Origin: Panax quinquefolius | Taxonomy: Eukaryota > Streptophyta > Magnoliopsida > Apiales > Araliaceae | Direction of reading: 5' to 3' | DNA: 64,000 nucleotides | NCBI GenBank assembly: GCA_020205615.1 | Contig: CM035151.1 | Location: forward strand, 41,598,977 to 41,662,976 | Part shown: positions 1 through 13,216 of the stretch, piece after piece | Numbering within the stretch: the stretch's first letter is position 1 | How the letters are laid out: each line of letters opens with the position of its first letter | Notes under the pieces: model-generated | What the model saw: only the letters and a program-made list of their open reading frames with translations | Told to the model about the DNA's origin: nothing | Databases searched by the model: none | Position numbers and translations under genes: made by a program

Positions 1-780
1 ACTCCAAAAGCTTCGTGAATATAAGCTTTATGCCAAGTTGAAGAAATGTGAGTTCGGCTTGAAGAAGTAGGCATTCCTTGGGCAGGTGGTATCAAGTCAT
101 GGAATATCTGTTGACCCAGCAAAGATTGAAGCTATTCAAAGCTGGGAACAACCTAAATCGATGGATAGAAGTACGTAGCTTTCTCGGTTTAAGTGGTTAT
201 TATCGGAGATTTGTGGAAGGATTTTCTCGAATCGCTACTCCAATGACTCGGTGACTCGGAAAGATACAAAGTTCGGTTGGAGCGAAGAATGTGAGAAGAG
301 TTTTCAAGAACTCAAGAGAAGACTTATTTCAAAGACTGTTACGACAATACCATCTGGCTCGGAGGATTTGTCATCTCTGATGCTTCGAGAAAAAGGTTGA
401 GATGTGTTCTTATGCAACATGGAAAAGTTATAGCCTTTATGCCTCATGACAACTCAAAGAATATGAGAGGAATTATCCTACTCATGATCTAGAGGCGGCA
501 TTGTTATCTTTGCACTTAAAATTTGGAGGCATTACTTGTATGGGGAGAAAGTGGAGATCTTTACGGATCATAAAAGCCTCAAATATTTCTTCACTCAAAA
601 GGAACTCAACATGCGACAACGACGTTGGCTTGAACTGTTGAAAGATTATGATCATACCATCCAATACCATCCTAGAAAAGCGAACGTGGTAAGCTGACGC
701 ATTGAGTAGAAAATCATATGCAAGTACGAGTGCGATTTTGTCAACGCAAAGGCCCATTTGTGTGACTTGAAAAGGATGGA
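1..780 (+). pseudogene. Ty3/gypsy pol fragment: RT C-terminus and RNase H (element G1-a)
   Basis: This is the end of the reverse transcriptase and the RNase H of a gypsy polyprotein, cut at its 5' end by the window edge. From base 2 the frame reads LQKLREYKLYAKLKKCEFGL, then FLGQVVSSHGISVDPAKIEAI and FLGLSGYYRRFVEGFSRIA, the usual RT thumb/connection wording. RNase H follows at about 380-720 with [14 protein letters not shown] and [15 protein letters not shown] and RNase H copy the element RNA into DNA inside the virus-like particle. Several frame changes and in-frame stops (for example TAG at about 68) make it non-functional. It continues into the integrase at about 1090. The domain order fits a chromovirus-type gypsy element. 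Confidence 0.85.
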
Positions 781-1089
781 GATAGAGTTAAAGACTCTCG
801 AGGGACGCATGTGATGATAGCAAGTATACTGAGTAGAACCGACTTTAATCGATAAAGTTAAAGTCGCTCAAGCTACTGGACACTGGAGGCGATCGCGTAT
901 GAAGAAGAAAGTGCAAGAAGGTGCTATGCTAGGAAACAAGAATCGATGAAGAAGGAATACTTGAGTCAACTCCGGACTTTGTGTTCCTAACGACCACGAT
1001 TTAAAGTATAATATCATGATGGAGGCGCACAACACACCATTTGCAATCCATCGGGGAGTACAAAATGTATCATGATATTCGTTATACAT

Positions 1090-2305
1090 TTTGGTGGAGC
1101 AATATGAAGAGAGATAGCGCTTATTTATCTCAAGGTGTCTAACTTGTCAACGAGTTAAAGCGAGCATCAAGTACCAAAAGGTCCATTGCAACCACTTGAA
1201 ATTCTAGAATGGAAGTGGGAGCACATTACCATAGATTTCATTCACGGTCTTCCTAAGGTTTCTCAAGGCATTGATGCGATTTGGGTCATTGTTGATAGAT
1301 TGACCAAGTCCGCTCATTTCTACCGATACGAGAAACTTATACACTTGAACGTCTTGCTCGTATGTACATAAACGAGATTGTAAGACTGCATGGTATGCCG
1401 GTATCCATAGTTTCTGATCGAGACCCAAGATTCACTTCACGATTTTGGGTTAGTTTGCAAAAAGCTATGGGCACAGATTTACGGTTTAGCTCGGCATATC
1501 ATCCTCGGGACCAGACGGACGAACGGAGAGGACTATTCAAACTCTTGAAGATCTATTAAGACTCGTGTCCTTGATTTCAAGGGGAGTTGGGATAAGTTCT
1601 TACCATTGGTGGAGTTTTCCTACAACAACATGATTATCAAAGTATTGACATGGCTCCATTCGAGCGTTGTATGGAAGAAAGTGTCGCGTTCTCGGTATCT
1701 TTGGGATGAGGTGGGTGAAACAACGTTGTTGGGGACCGGAGTTGGTACGTATGACTACGGAAAAGATTCAAACGATCCGACAACGTATAAAAACCTCACA
1801 AAATCGACAAAAGAGTTATGCTGATCTTCATCGAAAGGACGTGGAATTCGATATAGGAGATCATGTGTTGTTAAAAGTTGCTCCATGGAAAGGAGTTACA
1901 AGATTTAGAAAGAGAGTAAAACTTAATCCTCGATTCATCGGTCCATTTTTAATCCTCGATCGAGTAGGAACTGTGGCCTATAGACTCGCTTTACCGCTAA
2001 ATATGTCTCGTGTTCATAACGTTTTTCACATATCCATGTTACGTAAATATGTGAAAGACCCGAACCACATTATTGAGTTAGAACCGGGAAGAAATAGCGG
2101 AAGATTGACGGTATGAAGAGGTTCTGTTCAAATCTTGGATAAGAAGGAACATATTCTACGCTCCAAGGTTATACCTCAAGTCAAAGTTTTGTGGAGGAAC
2201 CACGATGTTGAGGAAATGACTTGGGAGTTAGAATCTGAAATGAAATCAAGGTATCCTTACCTCTTCGACATACCAGGTATGTACCCTAATTTTGAGAGCG
2301 AAATT
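1090..2305 (+). pseudogene. Ty3/gypsy integrase with chromodomain-like tail (element G1-a)
   Basis: Integrase inserts the cDNA into the genome. Readable blocks are [13 protein letters not shown] (first catalytic Asp), then VSIVSDRDPRFTSRFW (second Asp) at about 1395-1450. The third-acid region follows at about 1510-1560 but is frameshifted. A clean 149-codon stretch at 1667-2116 holds the C-terminal part: YADLHRKDVEFDIGDHVLLK, then NPRFIGPFLILDRVG and HNVFHISMLRKYV, the GPF-type module. After a frame change, 2120-2285 reads HILRSKVIPQVKVLWRNHD and then VEEMTWELESEM, a degenerate chromodomain-like tail seen in chromoviruses. At least four frame changes and several stops are present. The frame ends about 20 bases before the LTR. 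Confidence 0.85.
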
Positions 2306-2309
2306 TCAT

Positions 2310-2322
2310 AAGAAGGGGAGGT
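2310..2322 (+). promoter_or_regulatory. polypurine tract of G1-a
   Basis: AAGAAGGGGAGGT lies directly before the LTR start TGTAAGACCCC. This is where plus-strand DNA synthesis is primed in LTR retrotransposons. Confidence 0.8.
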
Positions 2323-2935
2323 TGTAAGACCCCAACTTTTATAAATAAAGATGAATTTTTCTATAAATATTATTTTTGAATATTATGGAATAAATTTGAT
2401 ATAATGTTATAGTTGTGGGTAATATTTATAAATTTTGCAAAGTATGCAAGTTGTTATAAAATATTCGTTTGGTCGGGGAATATTCTTTTTGTTAGGGAAT
2501 ATTCGTACAATGGCTCAATCATTGGTGGACCCCACAACAGAATTATTGTCGGATTGAGAAAACGACAAAAACATTTTATAAAAATAATGGTGGAGGTGTT
2601 ACCGTTAAAACTGTTGAACTACCCGGTGGTAAAAGTACAGTAATACGCGTGGTTGCATAGTAGCACACAGTATTGATTATTGATGCTTACGTGAGAAGTC
2701 ACTCGATTTATGCTCAATTATTGCTACGAAGAATTCTTTGCATCATATCTCTTATATTATTGATTCAATTATTGTCACAGTATCATCTGTATAATATGTT
2801 ATAGTATTAAATCAATAATTGAGACGACAAGTTATAAATGATTAATAATTGTTGAAAGATTACATATGTGTTATGATTTGTGGTAAGTTTGATTATTTTA
2901 TGGGGGGCTCATATGTCATCATCTAAGAGTCTCTT

Positions 2936-3153
2936 CGTCAATAGTAATTACCCTTGTGAATAGTATTTACCTTCGTCAATAGTATTTACCTTCGTTAATA
3001 GTAATTACCTTTACCAGACGTCGAACCACTTGTCGTTTCACATTACAGGCGTCGAACCACTTGTCGTTTCACATTACAAGCGTCAAACCACTTTTCTTTT
3101 CACATCATTAGTCGTCAAGCCACTTGCCTTTTCACACGGCAGGTGCTAAGCTA
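2936..3153 (+). repeat. two adjacent short tandem arrays inside the G1-a LTR
   Basis: The first array is about four copies of a 19-21 base unit of the type CGTCAATAGTATTTACCTT. The second is about four copies of a roughly 31-base unit of the type GCGTCGAACCACTTGTCGTT plus TCACATTA. Both lie just upstream of the TATA box, where LTR enhancers sit. Confidence 0.85.
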
Positions 3154-3162
3154 GAAATCTTC

Positions 3163-3170
3163 TATAAATA
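3163..3170 (+). promoter_or_regulatory. TATA box of the G1-a LTR
   Basis: TATAAATA followed by GAGGCC. The aligned LTR copy keeps the same box at 28258-28265, which supports a real LTR promoter. Confidence 0.7.
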
Positions 3171-3344
3171 GAGGCCTAGGGCTTCATTATTTTTCACGAA
3201 TTCATTTAAGCTATAGATAGAGAAAGTATAGAAAGAATAAGAGAGAAAGAAGAAGAGTATTTTGTTACTACACCGTCTTTGCAGTATTCAATCTCCTACC
3301 AAAAGTAAAGGCGTTATTCTTTCTTATTCATGAAGAGAACTGTT

Positions 3345-3745
3345 GTTATTCCATTGCTTATTATTACTCGTTGGAATAACTTTTGTATATGCTGGTTTTA
3401 CCTATACTTGGTGACATTCTTCTATTATTCTCATTGGAACATCTCATCATGTGTGTTTTACAGGACTGGTTCCGCTCTTTATTATTATACTGTTGGAACA
3501 TCACATCATGTTTTTTACAGGACTGGTTAAAATCTTTTTATTATTATTCTGTTGGAACATCCATGTCTGTGTGTTTTACCGGAATTTTTGGTTAAAATCT
3601 TTATCATTCATTGGAATATCCTATCGTGTGTTTTACAGGATCTGGTTCCATCTTTATTATTCTGTTGGAACATCCCGCTCGCGTGTGAATTTCACCGACA
3701 CGGTTCCGATTATTATTATTACGTTGGAATAACTTTTGTCATGCG
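3345..3745 (+). repeat. about 70-bp tandem repeat in the transcribed part of the G1-a LTR
   Basis: About six to seven diverged units contain TATTATTCTGTTGGAACATC, a variable CATGTGTGTTTTACAGGA block, then CTGGTTCC and CTTTATTATT. The homologous array in the second G1 LTR (about 28430-28650) has about four units. The open frames here are by-products of the repeat, not genes. Confidence 0.75.
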
Positions 3746-3812
3746 AAATACCGCATGCATGGTGATTTCTTTTGTTATTCCATTCTTTATTATACCCGGT
3801 TGGTTAAAACTT

Positions 3813-5677
3813 TGAAGTAGTATGCACACAAGCCGATCATGTTTGATGATAAAGCATATACTTTGTAACAATCTTATTCATTTATTAATAAAAAGTATTA
3901 ATTTATTAAAGGCTTTTAATTATCTACATGATCTTTGTTTTATAATATGTGATAAACCCGTAGTTTTAAGCGATGCTTTTAGAATAATGATGATGATCAT
4001 TCTAATGAGATCTAAATTCTTAGAAAGCTTAAAACTAAAATAGTTCCCAATCGTTGGATTACTAAATTGGGGATTAGTGAATCCAGGATAGATTGGTACA
4101 TCGTTCTTGCTCGTTGGATGAGGATGATTGATCTCATGATCATTTGTGTGGAACACTAAAGCAAGTATGTAGGTGCTTATTAGAGAATAAGTTCCTTTGA
4201 GCATTGGCTCGCTAAGGAATACCTAATGGAGTTTTATTTGCTGTCGATAGGAATTCTGTAGTGATAGTAGTCTAGTAATCCTTGGACTTGAGATCATCAT
4301 AGTATCTTGTGTATGATGAGTTATACTTTGACTTATTCCTTAAGACCCTTAGGGTATATCAAAGGGTATGCTTGGGTATAATAAGTTATACATGGAGATA
4401 ATGTATGATCGATAAAGAATCTACCACTACTAATAAAAAGAGAAATGTCTATGTGATTCGATAAATGACAACCCGGTAGTCCTTGGCGAAAGCGAGAATG
4501 AAATTAGAAAGGAGTTTCTAATTTGCATTATTTGAGTTGTGCATTTAAGGATCGAAATACATATAATTAAATAAAATAAGACTTGTGTAATTCCATATCT
4601 TATATTTAATTGGGACATTGTATGGTGGAAGGATTGAATTATGCGGTAACTATTTACTCGAAAGGTTCTTTAATGATTAATGTTGAAATCTATATTATAC
4701 GGAAAGTCGTTGATCATTTGGGAGGCTTATCCTATTGTAGAATAAATATTATTTATTTAAATAAATTAATTGTTTAATTTATTTATTTAAATAAGATTTA
4801 AATTATTCTAATTGATTTATTCACAATAGGTTTAATATGGAGAACCTAAAAGGTCACACCATAAAAGGAAGAATAATTATTTAAGAAGTTAATGGCATAA
4901 TCGTAATAATATGTTAAGTATATTTAATTTAATCTATGGTGATAGAATAAATTAAATAGCTTAATATTATTATTTAATATTTTAGAAATATTAAATATAA
5001 ATTAATAAGAGAGTCTTATTAATATTATTACAATTATTATTATTTTAATTTCTAAAAGAGTTTAGGAATTAATTTAATATAAGTACTCTCATTTATTCTA
5101 ATTGGATTAGGAAGGAAAATTAGTTAAAGGAGTTTAATTAATTATCCTAATAAGATTAGGGAGCTTAATTAATTAAAAGAATTTAATTAATTAAATAAAA
5201 CCCAATTCCTTAATTGTTAAGGTGGGTTGCCCACATCTATAAATAAGAGAGTCTTATTATGGGTGGTGGGTGGGTGTGGGTTGTTGACTTTAACAAATCG
5301 TAATAATTCAATTTGTTGGAGAGTACCCTTTTACATAGAGATAGAAAACTAGGGTTTAATGATAACACCCTTCTTCTTGAATTTTTTTCTTTCTTGGTGG
5401 ATCACCTCTGAGAGGCCAAACATTTGGGTGGCTAGCGTTGATCGAAGGAAGGAACAAAGCCGGTGGATTGAGTTGAGCGAAAAGATTTGGAGGTGAACTT
5501 GTACACGAGGAAGCTCGATCTTGAGGTATGATTTTATTCTTTATCTTTTCGTTTAATTAATAATTATGCATAAAGGGTGATCAGGGTATATGGTTTGTAA
5601 ATTTTTAAACTACGATTTTACTGCGCTTTAGCATTATTTTTTTGATTTGATTGCGTTATGAATATTACAAACCTACA
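3813..5677 (+). mobile_element. copia 5' LTR
   Basis: It starts TGAAGTAGTATGCACACAAG and ends at CA in ACAAACCTACA, just before the primer-binding-like sequence; 1865 bp. It is repeated at 11345. A TATA box lies at 5238. The 4700-5170 part is very AT-rich with runs of TTAATTAATT. The short frames here are not coding. Confidence 0.85.
5238..5245 (+). promoter_or_regulatory. TATA box of the copia 5' LTR
   Basis: TATAAATA followed by AGAGAGTC, conserved at 12776-12783 in the 3' LTR. Confidence 0.7.
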
Positions 5678-5678
5678 G

Positions 5679-5690
5679 TGGCATCGAGCC
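5679..5690 (+). promoter_or_regulatory. degenerate tRNA primer binding site of the copia element
   Basis: TGGCATCGAGCC sits one base after the LTR end. It resembles the plant initiator-Met primer site TGGTATCAGAGCC with two small changes. The second leader has GGATCAGAGC near 13265 in the equivalent zone. Confidence 0.6.
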
Positions 5691-5777
5691 AAACCTTTAT
5701 ACGAATTATTAATTGTTTTAATTTGATATGTATATTGATATGTGTTTAGAACAATTTAATTGGGCATAATTTTTTAT

Positions 5778-7147
<1,370 letters not shown>

Positions 7148-8240
7148 GGGTTTTATTAAATGGGAATTCTGCGCGTACCTCGTCTTCTCTAATTTTTTCT
7201 TAATGTAAATTCTATCTCCCTCTATGTACTTCCCCTTTTTGCTTTGATCGAGGTTTCTATTTATTTTAAAAATAGTTTTGTAATAGGAATAGTTAGAATT
7301 AATTTTGAAAATTAGAGATCGAGAACGAAGGCGCTTGAAGACTTAGTTTGTAATGGAGCAGGGTTTAAATGTAATAGTTATATTTAAATATTATTTCTTG
7401 CACCCCTAGGGTTTGACCTTTTGGTTCACTTGGTGGCTCTAGTAGACAAACTAGATAAAAAAGTCCATAATCAATCGGGTAGAATATATATTATTCTATA
7501 TATGCATGCTTATATATATATATATATTATATATTATGCAAACATGCTTGCATGTTCATTAATATATAGCGTATTTTATATATATATAATAAATGCGCTA
7601 AGCAAGATGAGACAAATTAATAACAAACCCTCATTTTTTTTTATATTAAGTCTAAGCGTTCAAAGATATTTGGAATATCGAGCGTAAGCCTTCTAGCATG
7701 ATAAAATTAATAGAGTATTAAATATTTAATATGAGTTGTTTTGTGTCACCACAAAGTGAGTATTAAGTATTTAAGATGTTAATTTATCACATTTGATGCT
7801 TATAAAGAAAATTGAACAATATTGTTTTGTTGTGTCACCTGAGGATGATATTTTCTTTTTTGAATATATGGAGTGCTAGGTTGGACTTAACTTGGATAAT
7901 TTTGATTCGGATGTGCCACCACTTGATCAAAATAATCTAAGAGAGCAAAATCTGAAAAGGAGTTGCATAGTTGATGTAATTGACAAAAGTTGTCTACCTA
8001 TTTATTTATATATAGTTTGTTTGTGTCACCACAAGGCTATATACATTTGAAATGGGATCCTTATTCTCACTAGCAAATCTTTAATTAGATTTCTTAGACT
8101 ATATATAAGTGAGGTAATATAGTTTGAAGAAAATAGTGGGAGATACCAATTTAAAACAAGACCTAATTTATTTTGGTAATTAATAAAAGAATGTATGTTA
8201 AAATGTTGTTAATTACAAATTCATTTCTGAGAATTTTACA
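7148..8240 (+). other. rest of the copia leader, no gene recognised
   Basis: AT-rich DNA between the repeated leader and gag. The motif TGTGTCACC or TGTGCCACC recurs four times (about 7743, 7832, 7915 and 8024) at roughly 90-110 base spacing. The 88-codon open frame at 7421-7687 is AT-microsatellite-rich and resembles nothing I know. Confidence 0.5.
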
Positions 8241-9030
8241 ATGTCTAAAATTACTATCAACTGCGAAGCATATTAGATGCTAAATTAACGGGCCAAGAAT
8301 TAAGCGGATTGGTTAAGGAATTTGAGAATAGTTCTCATGTATTTGAAAAGCTATCTTATGTCATATCGCCTATCCTGCAATAGTTGCGAGACAATGCCTC
8401 GAGGAAGAGATTGCTACTTTTAGAAAGTGGCAAGATGATGCCTGATTGGCTCGATGCATCATGCTCGCATCCATGAGTAACTTGAGCTTGGCGTCGGCAT
8501 GAAACTATGGATGCTCTACTATATTCACGCACATCAGTAGTTGATGGTGAGGAAATAGGGGGTGATAGATATCGAGATATCTAAGGAGCTCTTAGATCTA
8601 GAATGGCGATGGCCTTATATAATGCAGACAAAAAAAGTTCTTAACATAATCAATTTGATTGATCGATTAGGGACAATTGGTTTTGTCATGGATGGAGAGT
8701 TGAGCGAGATTTGATCTTGCACTCACTCCGGACTCCTTTCACAATTGTTGTGAATTTTTCATATGAACAAGCTAGATATCGACCTCGTTGATTTTTTAAC
8801 ATATTGAAAAATGTTGAGAGTCACTTTCGACCAAGAAAGATCAAGTCTTCTTGGTAGGGGCAAAGGATCTTACGAAAGAAGAGCGATTCAAAGAAGGTAA
8901 ATAGAAAGGCATAAACAAAGGATAATAAGAACAAAAGCGATATGGATAGCAAGGGTTTGCTTCCCTTTGCAATAAGCACTGGACCTTTGGAAAAAGCTGC
9001 GAGAAGCATCTTGCGAGAGGCTAACAAAAA
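8241..9030 (+). pseudogene. copia gag (UBN2-type) pseudogene
   Basis: Gag forms the particle that packages element RNA. An ATG at 8241 opens a degraded gag frame. At about 8690-8820 the wording reads LILHSL, FVVNF, MNKLDIDLVDLLNILKNVES, a typical plant copia gag C-terminal segment. A Lys/Ser-rich linker and a decayed zinc-knuckle region (HWTFGKSC, about 8970-9010) follow. Many indels break the frame, so it cannot make a full protein. Confidence 0.75.
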
Positions 9031-9099
9031 GAAGCTTAGTGAAGTTTTGGTTTACAATCTGATTTTTTTGTTCATGATTTTGAAATAAATTTTTCTTTA

Positions 9100-9990
9100 A
9101 GTCGAGTTCTACTTGGGTATTGGATCTGAGCTTTGGTTATCATAAATATAGATTTATGAAGGGACCAAGCGAAGTAGAAAGCTAAACAAATATAAGTAAT
9201 CTATGTGTGGAAAATGAAGCAAAAGGTTCTTTGCATTAGCTATAGAAACTTATAGTTTAGCAATACTCTGGGCAAATCTATTAAGTCGATAAGTTGTTAT
9301 TGTATTCGGTTCTTGTTAAAAATATTATTTCCATTTTATTGTTGGATGATGAAAAATCTTTGGTATTATAATTAAGAACAATTGTTGTTTATTTATAATA
9401 ATAATGTTTTTGTATAAAATGGAATATTACTTAATAAATTTTGTATACTTGACTTACATGAAAATAATTTTGCATATTGAACAAATTAGTATAAGAAAAG
9501 GAGATGATCATTGAAAAGAGTTGAATGTGTGTATTTCTTTGAAATACAAGTGTGAATTATTTGAAAGGTTCAAAGAATTGAAGTGAAACAAATTGGCAAA
9601 GTATTAAGATTCTTTGATTAGATCGAGGAATAAATACTTGTCTGATAAGTTTCTAGATCATCTCAAATGGTTTTCTCATAATGGACACTCTCGATCTGTG
9701 ATAATTGATTGATGTATACGAAAGGAAAAATCGTACCTTGTTGGACATAGTGCGGTCCATAATAATTTTCTGAGCATTCGGTATCCTTACAGGATAATGT
9801 CTAGAAATGGTGCATATCTACGAAAATGGTAACCTCAAAATCCATTGAAGACTCCATAAAAGTTATGGACGGGGAGGATTCTAATCTTAAGTATGTTAAG
9901 ATAAGGGTTGTCGACTTATGTGAAAAGGTTGAAAAAAGGATAAGCTTGGGACAAGATTTGACAAGTCTGATTTGTGGGACATCTAAAAAG
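9100..9990 (+). pseudogene. copia pre-integrase and integrase core, decayed
   Basis: Around 9290-9480 there are remnants of the gag-pre-integrase domain (KNIISI, LLDD, NNLYTLDL-like wording). At about 9520-9660 the integrase core is visible: KYKCELFERFKELK and LRSDRGGEYLSDKFLDHLK after undoing frame breaks, which carries the second catalytic Asp. A QWT/RNRTLLDMVRSM-like stretch follows near 9670-9770 and an LPxSFWGYA-like stretch near 9780-9840. The protease is not clearly recognisable. Stops and indels occur every few dozen bases. Confidence 0.7.
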
Positions 9991-10900
9991 TAAGTTTAGG
10001 GTATATGTTCTATAATTCTACTTAGCAAAAGGTGTTTGTTGTTGAAAACACGGCGCCTTCTAAGATAAAGGTGTTTATCATTGAAGGGGCTAGTGGGAGG
10101 ATAATAGATCTTGAAAAGTTCAAGAACCACAAAACCTTATAAGTCGAAATAAGAGGAAACTGTAGATAGAACTATTGTACCTGGCCAAGATCGTAAATGC
10201 GGAATAGTGCAAGAAGATACCTAGGAGGTATGGATTCATCATAGATGATGATGATGAGAGGTACACGCATCATAGAAGATGATGATCGATTACATACGAT
10301 GAGGTAAGAGTTTGAACACTCGGAGAAATGGATTGAAGCAAGTTTCTCAAATGATGGAACATTCGTTTTGATGAAACAATCAAAAGAGTTTGATTTTATC
10401 AAAAATAAGAATGGAGTGTGTACAAAAGGGTCGATTGGGAGCGTCGTGACATTTCTAGTATTATATGTTGATATACTACGGATAAGGAATGACATACCAA
10501 TCTACAATCGGTAAAGATAAAGTTGTCTAAACATTCCTCCATGAATGATTTGGGAAGAGTATCTTAATTGGGGATATAAATCTATATAGATATAGATTTA
10601 AGAGGATGCTCGACTTAACCCGAGCGTATATTCATTTGATGCTAAAAGTCGTTTAGCATGGCAAACTCAAGAGATGTGTCTCATGTCGATGAGCTATGGG
10701 TGTATCTCTCTTAATAGTCCCCCAGACTCACGAAAAGAGAGGTCGCATGAGTGACAATCATGTATCTGATGAAATATACGAGACACGATGTTGATCGGTC
10801 GTATTATGGAGAAGTTCACTATGAGTCGGTGAAAAACATCTTAAAGTGCTTACTTAGGCACTAAGGATGTGATCATATTCATGGTGGGTCTAAATTAAAA
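9990..10900 (+). pseudogene. copia integrase tail and reverse transcriptase, internally deleted
   Basis: Near 10000-10130 the integrase tail reads YNST, KVFVV, then FIIEGASGRIIDLEK. RT then begins near 10290 with an EKWIEA-like motif and jumps directly to a segment equivalent to FDETIKEFDFIKNKNGV. The N-terminal half of RT, with the first catalytic Asp, is therefore missing. The YVDD box at about 10465 has lost one Asp (LYVD then ILRIRND). KLSKHSSMNDLGRVS follows near 10520. The element could not reverse-transcribe itself. Confidence 0.8.
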
Positions 10901-11300
10901 CTAGAGGGCTTAACGGACTCAAGTTTTTCGAGACAGAGACAAAGATGACAGAAAAATCCACTTTAAGGTAAAAGGTTACCTTGAGCGGTGGTGCGAGTGA
11001 ATTGGAAAAGGTTCAAGCAGCGAAAAGAGTTCTTTGGTTTAGTGATAAAGACAAAGTATATAGCTATAAATGAAGGCTATGAGTTGATTGTTTGGATTAA
11101 AAGTTCATTCTGAGAACTAGGAATAGTTCTAAGTCTCATCTTGGATCTAAACATGTGTTGTGGCACTTTCATTTGATTATTAGAATCATTGAAAGATGGG
11201 AAATCACTATAGAGATAGTGGACTCTCATGAACAACATTACATATCCATTAACTAAAGCTTATCCAACGGCGGGATAATAATCGTCACTTAGAGAAGAAG
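10900..11300 (+). pseudogene. copia RNase H and polyprotein C-terminus, decayed
   Basis: Wording equivalent to the copia RNase H appears in order: KVEGYTDSSFQ-like near 10905-10935, a LNGGAVSWKSSKQ-like region near 10975-11010, the TTEAEYIA-like region near 11040-11075, and a final MGIRWM..WL-like tail at about 11305-11330, just before the polypurine tract. This order and position are standard for copia elements. It is heavily frame-broken. Confidence 0.7.
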
Positions 11301-11330
11301 AGTATGAGATACCATGGCGATTGGCTTTAG

Positions 11331-11344
11331 TCTGAGTGGGAGAT
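11331..11344 (+). promoter_or_regulatory. copia polypurine tract
   Basis: GAGTGGGAGAT directly precedes the 3' LTR start TGAAAGTAGTATGC, the usual copia arrangement. Confidence 0.75.
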
Positions 11345-13216
11345 TGAAAGTAGTATGCACACAAGCCGATCATGTTTGATGATAAAGCGTATACTTTGTA
11401 ACAATCTTATTCATTTATTAATAAAAAGTATTAATTTATTAAAGGCTTTTAATTATCTACGTGATCTTTGTTTTATAATATGTGATAAACCCGTAGTTTT
11501 AAGCGATGCTTTTAGAATAATGATGATGATCATTCTAATGAGATCTAAATTCTTAGAAAGCTTAAAACTAAAATAGTTCCCAATCGTTGGATTACTAAAT
11601 TGGGGATTAGTGAATCCAGGATAGATTGGTACATCGTTAACTTGCTCGTTGGATGAGGATGATTGATCTCGTGATCATTTGTGTGGAACACTAAAAGCAA
11701 GTATGTAGGTGCTTATTAGAGAATAAGTTCCTTTGAGCATTGGCTACCAGCTAAGGAATACCTAATGGAGTTTTATTTGCTGTCGATAGGAATTTCTGTA
11801 GTGATAGTAGTCAAGTAATCCTTGGACTTGAGATCATCATAGTATCTTGTGTATGATGAGTTATACTTTGACTTATTCCTTAAGACCCTTAGGGTATATC
11901 AAAGGGTATGCTTGGGTATAATAAGTTATACGTGGAGATAATGTATGATCGATAAAGAATCTACCACTTACTAATAAAAAAGAGAAATGTCTATGTGATT
12001 CGATAAATGACAACCCGGTAGTCCTTGGCGGCGAGAATGAAATTAGAAAGGAGTTTCTAATTTGCATTATTTGAGTTGTGCATTTAAGGATCGAAATACA
12101 TATAATTAAATAAAATAAGACTTGTGGTAATTCCATGTCTTATATTTAATTGGGACATTGTATGGTGGAAGGATTGAATTATGCGGTAACTATTTACTCG
12201 AAAGGTTCTTTAATGATTAATGTTGAAATCTATATTATACGGAAAGTCGTTGATCATTTAGGGAGAACTTATCTATTGTAGAATAAATATTATTTATTTA
12301 AATAAATTAATTGTTTAATTTATTTATTTAAATAAGATTAAATTATTCTAATTGATTTATTTGGCAATAGGTTTAATATGGAGAACTAAAGGGTCACACC
12401 ATAAAAGGAAGAATAATTATTTAAGAAGTTAATGGCATAATCGTAATAATATGTTAAGTATATTTAATTTAATCTATGGTGATAGAATAAATTAAATAGC
12501 TTAATATTATTATTTAATATTTTAGAAATATTAAATATAAATTAATAAGAGAGTCTTATTAATATTATTACAATTATTATTATTTTAATTTCTAAAAGAG
12601 TTTAGGAATTAATTTAATATAAGTACTCTCATTTATTCTAATTGGATTAGGAAGGAAAATTAGTTAAAGGAGTTTAATTAATTATCCTAATAAGATTAGG
12701 GAGCTTAATTAATTAAAAAATTTAATTAATTAAATAAAACCCAATTCTTAATTGTTAAGGTGGGTTGCCCACATCTATAAATAAGAGAGTCTTATTATGG
12801 GTGGTATGGGTTGTTGACTTTTACAACTGTACGTAATAATTCAATTTGTGGGAGATACGCCCTTTTCTATAGAGATAGAGAAAACTAGGGTTGAGCCAAC
12901 CACCCTTCTTCTTGAATTTTATTCTTCCTTGGTGGATCACCTCTAGAGGCCAAACATTTGGGTGGCTGCGTTGATCGAAAGGAAGGAACCAAACCCGGTG
13001 GATTCAAGTTGAGCGAAAGGATTTGGAGGTGAACTTGTACACGAGGAAGCTCGATCTTCAAGAGGTATGATTTTATTCTTTTATCTTTTCGTTTAATTAA
13101 TAATTATGCATAAAGGGTGATCAGGGTATATGGTTTGTAAAATTTTTTAAACTACGATTTTTTGCGCTTAGCTTTTTTTTGCAATTTGATTGCGTTCATG
13201 AATATTACAAACTTAA
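11345..13216 (+). mobile_element. copia 3' LTR
   Basis: Direct repeat of 3813-5677, beginning TGAAAGTAGTATGCACACAA. It has a few indels against the 5' copy, for example in 11630-11770 and 12770-13080. The right end is near TTACAAACTTAATCA and cannot be fixed exactly. Confidence 0.85.
12776..12783 (+). promoter_or_regulatory. TATA box of the copia 3' LTR
   Basis: TATAAATA at the position equivalent to 5238-5245. Confidence 0.65.

Larger units (their letters stand above)
2323..3812 (+). mobile_element. G1-a 3' LTR, truncated by a copia insertion
   Basis: It begins TGTAAGACCCCAAC right after the polypurine tract and matches the LTR beginning at 27492. The opening 300 bases are nearly alike, and the TATA zone and the GGAATATC-type repeats are shared. 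Homology to the second copy stops at TTGGTTAAAAC near 3810, where the copia LTR starts. The remaining roughly 1 kb of this LTR (the second copy continues to about 29723) is not found again in the window. It carries two small tandem arrays (2936-3153) that the second copy lacks. Confidence 0.85.
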
